Part shown: piece by piece, positions 36,497-39,816 of the stretch | Layout: each line of letters opens with the position of its first letter | Numbering within the stretch: the first letter of the stretch is position 1 | Translations under genes and position numbers: made by a program | Notes under the pieces: generated by a model | Database searches by the model: none | Told to the model about the DNA's origin: nothing | What the model saw: the letters and a program-made list of their open reading frames with translations, nothing else | From: an uncultured Alphaproteobacteria bacterium | Lineage (GTDB): Bacteria > Pseudomonadota > Alphaproteobacteria > Rhodobacterales > Rhodobacteraceae | Direction of reading: 5' to 3' | DNA length: 39,816 nucleotides | Assembly (NCBI GenBank): GCA_902586855.1 | Contig: CACIIZ010000008.1 | Span: 1 to 39,816 of the forward strand

Positions 36497-36519
36497 CATC
36501 TTAAGAAATGCTTAAGATG
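36497..36519. promoter_or_regulatory. Likely LysR operator (perfect dyad, T-N11-A)
   Basis: CATCTTAAG and CTTAAGATG form nine-base arms around AAATG. T36502 and A36514 give the T-N11-A pattern at the dyad centre. The centre (36508) is about 65 bases upstream of the predicted operon start, the usual LysR recognition position. It ends five bases before the regulator's own ATG, so the bound protein would also repress its own gene. Confidence 0.7.
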
Positions 36520-36524
36520 ATTTC

Positions 36525-37409
36525 ATGCATACAAAATACCTAAAGACGTTCATTGCTATAGCTGAAACTGGAAGCTTCCACGCGGCAGCTGAGGTGATGT
36601 GCATCACCCAAGCAGCTGTGAGTATGCAAATGAAGACTTTAGAAGAGCAGCTAAGGCTAGAACTTTTTGAACGAAATGTGCGACCACCTCGTTTAAGCAA
36701 TTCCGGCAAACTTATTTTAGAACAAGTTAAAGATATTGTGGAAAGAAGTGATAGACTGGTAAATAACCTAAGTGTGTCTGGCCAACTTTCAGGATCAATA
36801 AGAATTGGGACTATCCCAGGGATTTCTTTTCTTCTTCCAGAAACTCTACTATGGCTTCGCAAGAAATACCGCAACCTCCAGATACGCGTTTTTTCATACT
36901 TAACTGATGAACTGATCAGTCAAGTGCTGGCAGGAAAACTTGATGCTGCTGTTATTTCTGAACCGAAGATATTGGATCAACAACTACTTTCCCGACACAT
37001 TCTAAGTGAACCACTGGTAGTATTGGCTCCAAAAAATCTAACAGGCCAAACCGACAGATCCTTATTAAAAAATAATTCCCTGATAAGCTTCAATCGAAAA
37101 GCAGAGGTAAGCCTCAGAATCGAAGAAGTATTAAGAAGTCGCAATATAAAAGTTGATCCTATAATGGAAATAGACACCTTAGAAACATTTCAGGTCATGG
37201 TACAAAAAGGGCTAGGTGTAGGTATACTACCGATTTCTTCAGTTAGAACCCATTTAAGGGATTCATTATATCTGGTCCCCTTTGGATCCCCTCCAATTCA
37301 AAGAGTAATTTCACTAATCCAACACACCGATCATCACAAAACAAAAACGCTAGACGCATTTTATAGCGCGATGAAAAACAACACTGGGAAACAGCATATC
37401 ACAGCTTAG
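36525..37409 (+). CDS. LysR-family transcriptional regulator
   Basis: This 294-residue regulator has an N-terminal winged helix-turn-helix (residues ~3-62: YLKTFIAIAETGSFHAAAEV, then CITQAAVSMQMKTLEEQL). An effector-binding domain follows, starting at SGSIRIGTIPGISFLLPE. It is divergent from the seven-gene operon and shares a 131-bp control region with it, so it is probably its activator, answering to a pathway substrate or product. Effector unknown. It converges on the sulfatase gene with 21 bp between stops. Confidence 0.93.
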   Translation: MHTKYLKTFIAIAETGSFHAAAEVMCITQAAVSMQMKTLEEQLRLELFERNVRPPRLSNSGKLILEQVKDIVERSDRLVNNLSVSGQLSGSIRIGTIPGISFLLPETLLWLRKKYRNLQIRVFSYLTDELISQVLAGKLDAAVISEPKILDQQLLSRHILSEPLVVLAPKNLTGQTDRSLLKNNSLISFNRKAEVSLRIEEVLRSRNIKVDPIMEIDTLETFQVMVQKGLGVGILPISSVRTHLRDSLYLVPFGSPPIQRVISLIQHTDHHKTKTLDAFYSAMKNNTGKQHITA

Positions 37410-37430
37410 TACACCGAAATAAGAAAATCA

Positions 37431-38978
37431 TCACCTTGGGTTATCTTTTGGCTTTTCCGAAACCAAAGGAAATCGTGCCCTCCCTTTTACTGCAGTGGGG
37501 CTATTGCCAGTTCTAAGATATTGCTTTGATGCATCAAAATGTGGCTGAAAATCCCATGTCCTTGAAGTTCCTTTCATTAAAACTCGTTGAACAAAATGTC
37601 TTCTCTGTTGACTAGCTATAATATCTTTTTTCATTGCAACTGGATCCCAGCGATTCAATATATCTCCTACCATTTCCTCTGCCTTGTCTTCAAATTCTGA
37701 TATTTCACAAAGATTACGGGTTTCATTAGGATCTTCAGCTAGGTTAAACATCATTCCTGGATCCGTTTCGCAATAAATGTACTTCCAATCACCCTTACGA
37801 AGAATTAGTGCTGGGGCATAAGTGCCTTCAGCCGTAAATTCGATCATCACTTCATCTGGCTGATCACATTTCTCACCATAAAGCATTGGTTTAATTGATT
37901 TTCCATCAATGGAATCGATTGGTTCCACTTTGCGTTCAGGGGATGCAAAATCAATAAATGTTGGAAGTAAATCCACCAAAGAAACTAGTTTATTCTCTTG
38001 AACCCCTTTCAGACCGCCTGGAGCAGCCACTATCATCGGGATCCGTAAAGACCACTCAAATGGATTAAATTTATACCACATCCCCCTCTCACCTAACATT
38101 TCTCCGTGATCAGCGGTAAAAATGACAACAGTATTTTCAATCAACCCACTTTCTTCCAATACTCTCTGCAATCGCCCCACCATGTGGTCCATATAACTTA
38201 CCATCCCATAATATGCATGACGAGCATTTCGAACATCTGCGCTATTTACCTCGTGTTCGTCATTGCGAATCAAGTAATAGTACCTTTGAGACCACGGATC
38301 CCTTTCTTCAACTGGTTTTCCAGAAACCATGGGCATATTAATATCCCTTTGATCATAAAGGTTCCAATATTTTGACTGGGTAGTAAAAGGATTGTGTGGG
38401 TGCGTAAAACTAACTGCTAGAAAAAAAGGTTCTCCAGCATGATTCCGTGCATAGTCCCATAACTTTACTTCGGCCTGGTGACAGGCTTCCTCATCATAGT
38501 CAATTTGCAAAGATCTTTCAGATATGCCTGCCTCAACTACTGATCTCATTGACATACCTGACGGGGGCAACTGGTGTCCTTTTGCCAACCAATCAGGGGT
38601 CCATCCAAAATCTGAGGGATATATGTCGGTTGTAACTCGCTCTTGGAACCCGTGCAATTGGTCTGGCCCTACAAAATGCATCTTTCCAGAAAGACAAGTG
38701 TGATACCCCAAATCAACTAAATAGTGCGCAAAAGTTGGTACTTGAGCAGGAAATTCTGCAGCATTATCGTAAGCGCCCACACGTGATGACAATTGCCCAG
38801 ACATCATAGAAAACCTCGAGGATGCACAAATTGGATTGTTACAATAAGCATTTTGGAAAACCACCCCTCTTGTGGCAAGCTGATCAATGTTTGGAGTTTT
38901 AACTAATGGATTTCCGTAGTGATTCAGGGCAAAAGCCGTCATTTGATCAGTTTGTATAAAAAGAAAATTAGGTTTCAT
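37431..38978 (-). CDS. betC: Choline-sulfatase-type sulfatase
   Basis: This 515-residue type I sulfatase has the formylglycine site Cys51 in NPICASSRFSMMSGQ, the metal residues in FLFIQTDQMTAF at the start and FTADHGEMLGERGMWYK later. The C-terminal tail (RTWDFQPHFDASKQYLRTGN, then ARFP) is characteristic of choline sulfatase. The core is CASSR rather than the CxPxR of most sulfatases, but keeps Cys and Arg. The enzyme would release choline and sulfate from choline-O-sulfate. It has AAAGGA before its ATG and follows the TRAP permease gene by 44 bp, so uptake and hydrolysis are probably linked. No betA/betB is visible. Confidence 0.82.
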   Translation of the reverse strand: MKPNFLFIQTDQMTAFALNHYGNPLVKTPNIDQLATRGVVFQNAYCNNPICASSRFSMMSGQLSSRVGAYDNAAEFPAQVPTFAHYLVDLGYHTCLSGKMHFVGPDQLHGFQERVTTDIYPSDFGWTPDWLAKGHQLPPSGMSMRSVVEAGISERSLQIDYDEEACHQAEVKLWDYARNHAGEPFFLAVSFTHPHNPFTTQSKYWNLYDQRDINMPMVSGKPVEERDPWSQRYYYLIRNDEHEVNSADVRNARHAYYGMVSYMDHMVGRLQRVLEESGLIENTVVIFTADHGEMLGERGMWYKFNPFEWSLRIPMIVAAPGGLKGVQENKLVSLVDLLPTFIDFASPERKVEPIDSIDGKSIKPMLYGEKCDQPDEVMIEFTAEGTYAPALILRKGDWKYIYCETDPGMMFNLAEDPNETRNLCEISEFEDKAEEMVGDILNRWDPVAMKKDIIASQQRRHFVQRVLMKGTSRTWDFQPHFDASKQYLRTGNSPTAVKGRARFPLVSEKPKDNPR

Positions 38979-39022
38979 ATGTTTTTCCTTTAGGAATTGG
39001 CTTAGATTAGTTTTTAAAAATT

Positions 39023-39816
39023 TTACCGATTAGGTAGAAGGAAAGTCGTAGTCCAAGGAAGAAAAGTAATCAGTCCCCAAAGTAAAAATAGTGGTAATAG
39101 TAATTTAAGAATGTTCTTCATCACAGAGGGGTAAGGGACATTCATGACGCCTGAAACAACAAATAAGTTCAAGCCATATGGTGGAGTAATAAAACCAATG
39201 GTTGTACCGATGACAAATACTACCCCCCAATGGACTGGATCGATGCCAAAGTGATCAGCAATAGGTGCAAGGATTGGGCCTAAGATCAATACGACCGCCG
39301 TGGACTCCGTAATAGCCCCAACTAGAATAATGATTATCATCATTAAAAGTATCGATAGATATACGCCATATTCGATCCCAATAGATGTGATTGACTCCTG
39401 CAATAATTGGGAAAGACCAAGAACAGAAGCAACTTGTTGGAATTGAACAGAAAAGACAACCAGCGGAACTATCAGCCCAGTGAGAGATGCGCTTTGCATC
39501 AAAATGCGTGGGATATCACGAAGTTTTAATTCTCGGCTTATGAAAATTCCAGCAAGCATACAATATAAGGTGACCACTCCAGCTGCCTCAGTTGGGCTAA
39601 AATAACCCCAGTAGATTCCAAATAAAATGATCCCTATCGCTATAAATCCGAGCCAGGCATTCATGCCATTTTTTGCTATTTTTAACAAATTGAAGGCTTT
39701 CAAACCTTGTGAAGGCTCTTTACCGCGAGTCAAGAAAACCGCAGTAGAAACCAAAACTAATACCATAAGTATACCTGGGATAATTCCTCCAACAAATAGA
39801 TCGACAGACGAAACAT
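39023..39816 (-). CDS. TRAP transporter large permease (DctM-type), 5' end beyond right edge
   Basis: The C-terminal ~263 residues of a roughly 430-residue TRAP large membrane subunit are present; the frame stays open past 39766 to the window edge (SSVDLFVGGIIPGILM). Typical features are PTEAAGVVTLYCMLAG, AITESTAVVLILGPILAP, WGVVFVIGTTIGFITPPYGL and NLFVVSGVMNVPY, with at least seven membrane helices. It drives Na+/H+-coupled uptake together with a small subunit and a periplasmic binding protein, which should lie to the right. The sulfatase downstream suggests that the substrate could be a sulfate ester, by inference. Confidence 0.93.
   Translation of the reverse strand, partial: VSSVDLFVGGIIPGILMVLVLVSTAVFLTRGKEPSQGLKAFNLLKIAKNGMNAWLGFIAIGIILFGIYWGYFSPTEAAGVVTLYCMLAGIFISRELKLRDIPRILMQSASLTGLIVPLVVFSVQFQQVASVLGLSQLLQESITSIGIEYGVYLSILLMMIIIILVGAITESTAVVLILGPILAPIADHFGIDPVHWGVVFVIGTTIGFITPPYGLNLFVVSGVMNVPYPSVMKNILKLLLPLFLLWGLITFLPWTTTFLLPNR

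Overview
The window reads as a chromosomal segment of a free-living, AT-rich alphaproteobacterium, probably a marine heterotroph. The class is suggested by a circularly permuted, two-piece tmRNA gene, by an SspB of the alphaproteobacterial type next to it, and by DUF6525/DUF1826-type genes. The marine lifestyle is an inference from the choline-sulfatase/TRAP pair and the large RTX-type lipoprotein. No insertion sequence, phage module, CRISPR array or replication origin was seen.

Layout. (1) 1-6616, minus: the N-terminal ~2,200 residues of a giant RTX-repeat lipoprotein running off the left edge, preceded by a possible 21-codon leader ORF. (2) 6984-10780: a housekeeping block with thyX (minus), gloA, the permuted ssrA with its own promoter, sspB and fumC. 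The RNA that tags stalled proteins thus sits beside the adaptor that delivers tagged proteins to ClpXP. (3) 10815-15932: a fused indolepyruvate ferredoxin oxidoreductase-type enzyme (minus), a CobS-like membrane protein that has lost the family's acidic motif, and a small Cys-rich GFA-like protein. (4) 15933-20440: a gene-poor stretch with hypothetical genes and several decayed ones. Two belong to one small family (DUF3764-like): one is cut by an amber codon, the other by an amber codon and a frameshift. An intact DUF1826-DUF6525 pair lies among them. (5) 20441-25671: tRNA-Tyr, a periplasmic ankyrin protein with a clear terminator, the operon rlmB / CoA-binding protein / metY, and a PilP/GspC-like single-pass membrane protein. 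(6) 25733-29278, minus: a secreted hypothetical protein coupled to a GNAT acetyltransferase, and an M48 peptidase overlapping a YjgN/DUF898 membrane protein.

(7) 29501-36393, minus: the most interesting part, a tightly packed seven-gene operon. In transcription order it encodes a membrane di-iron desaturase/hydroxylase, a Rieske ferredoxin, a TTC38-like TPR protein, a 2Fe-2S/FAD/NAD reductase, an iron-type alcohol dehydrogenase, a kynurenine-formamidase-like alpha/beta hydrolase and a zinc alcohol dehydrogenase. A LysR regulator is divergent at 36525. A perfect dyad with T-N11-A lies about 65 bases upstream of the predicted operon start, where LysR activators usually bind. Together these look like an oxidative pathway (membrane oxygenase, electron chain, alcohol oxidation, hydrolysis) whose substrate cannot be read from sequence. 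(8) 37431-39816, minus: a choline-sulfatase-type enzyme downstream of a TRAP transporter large permease that is cut by the right edge.
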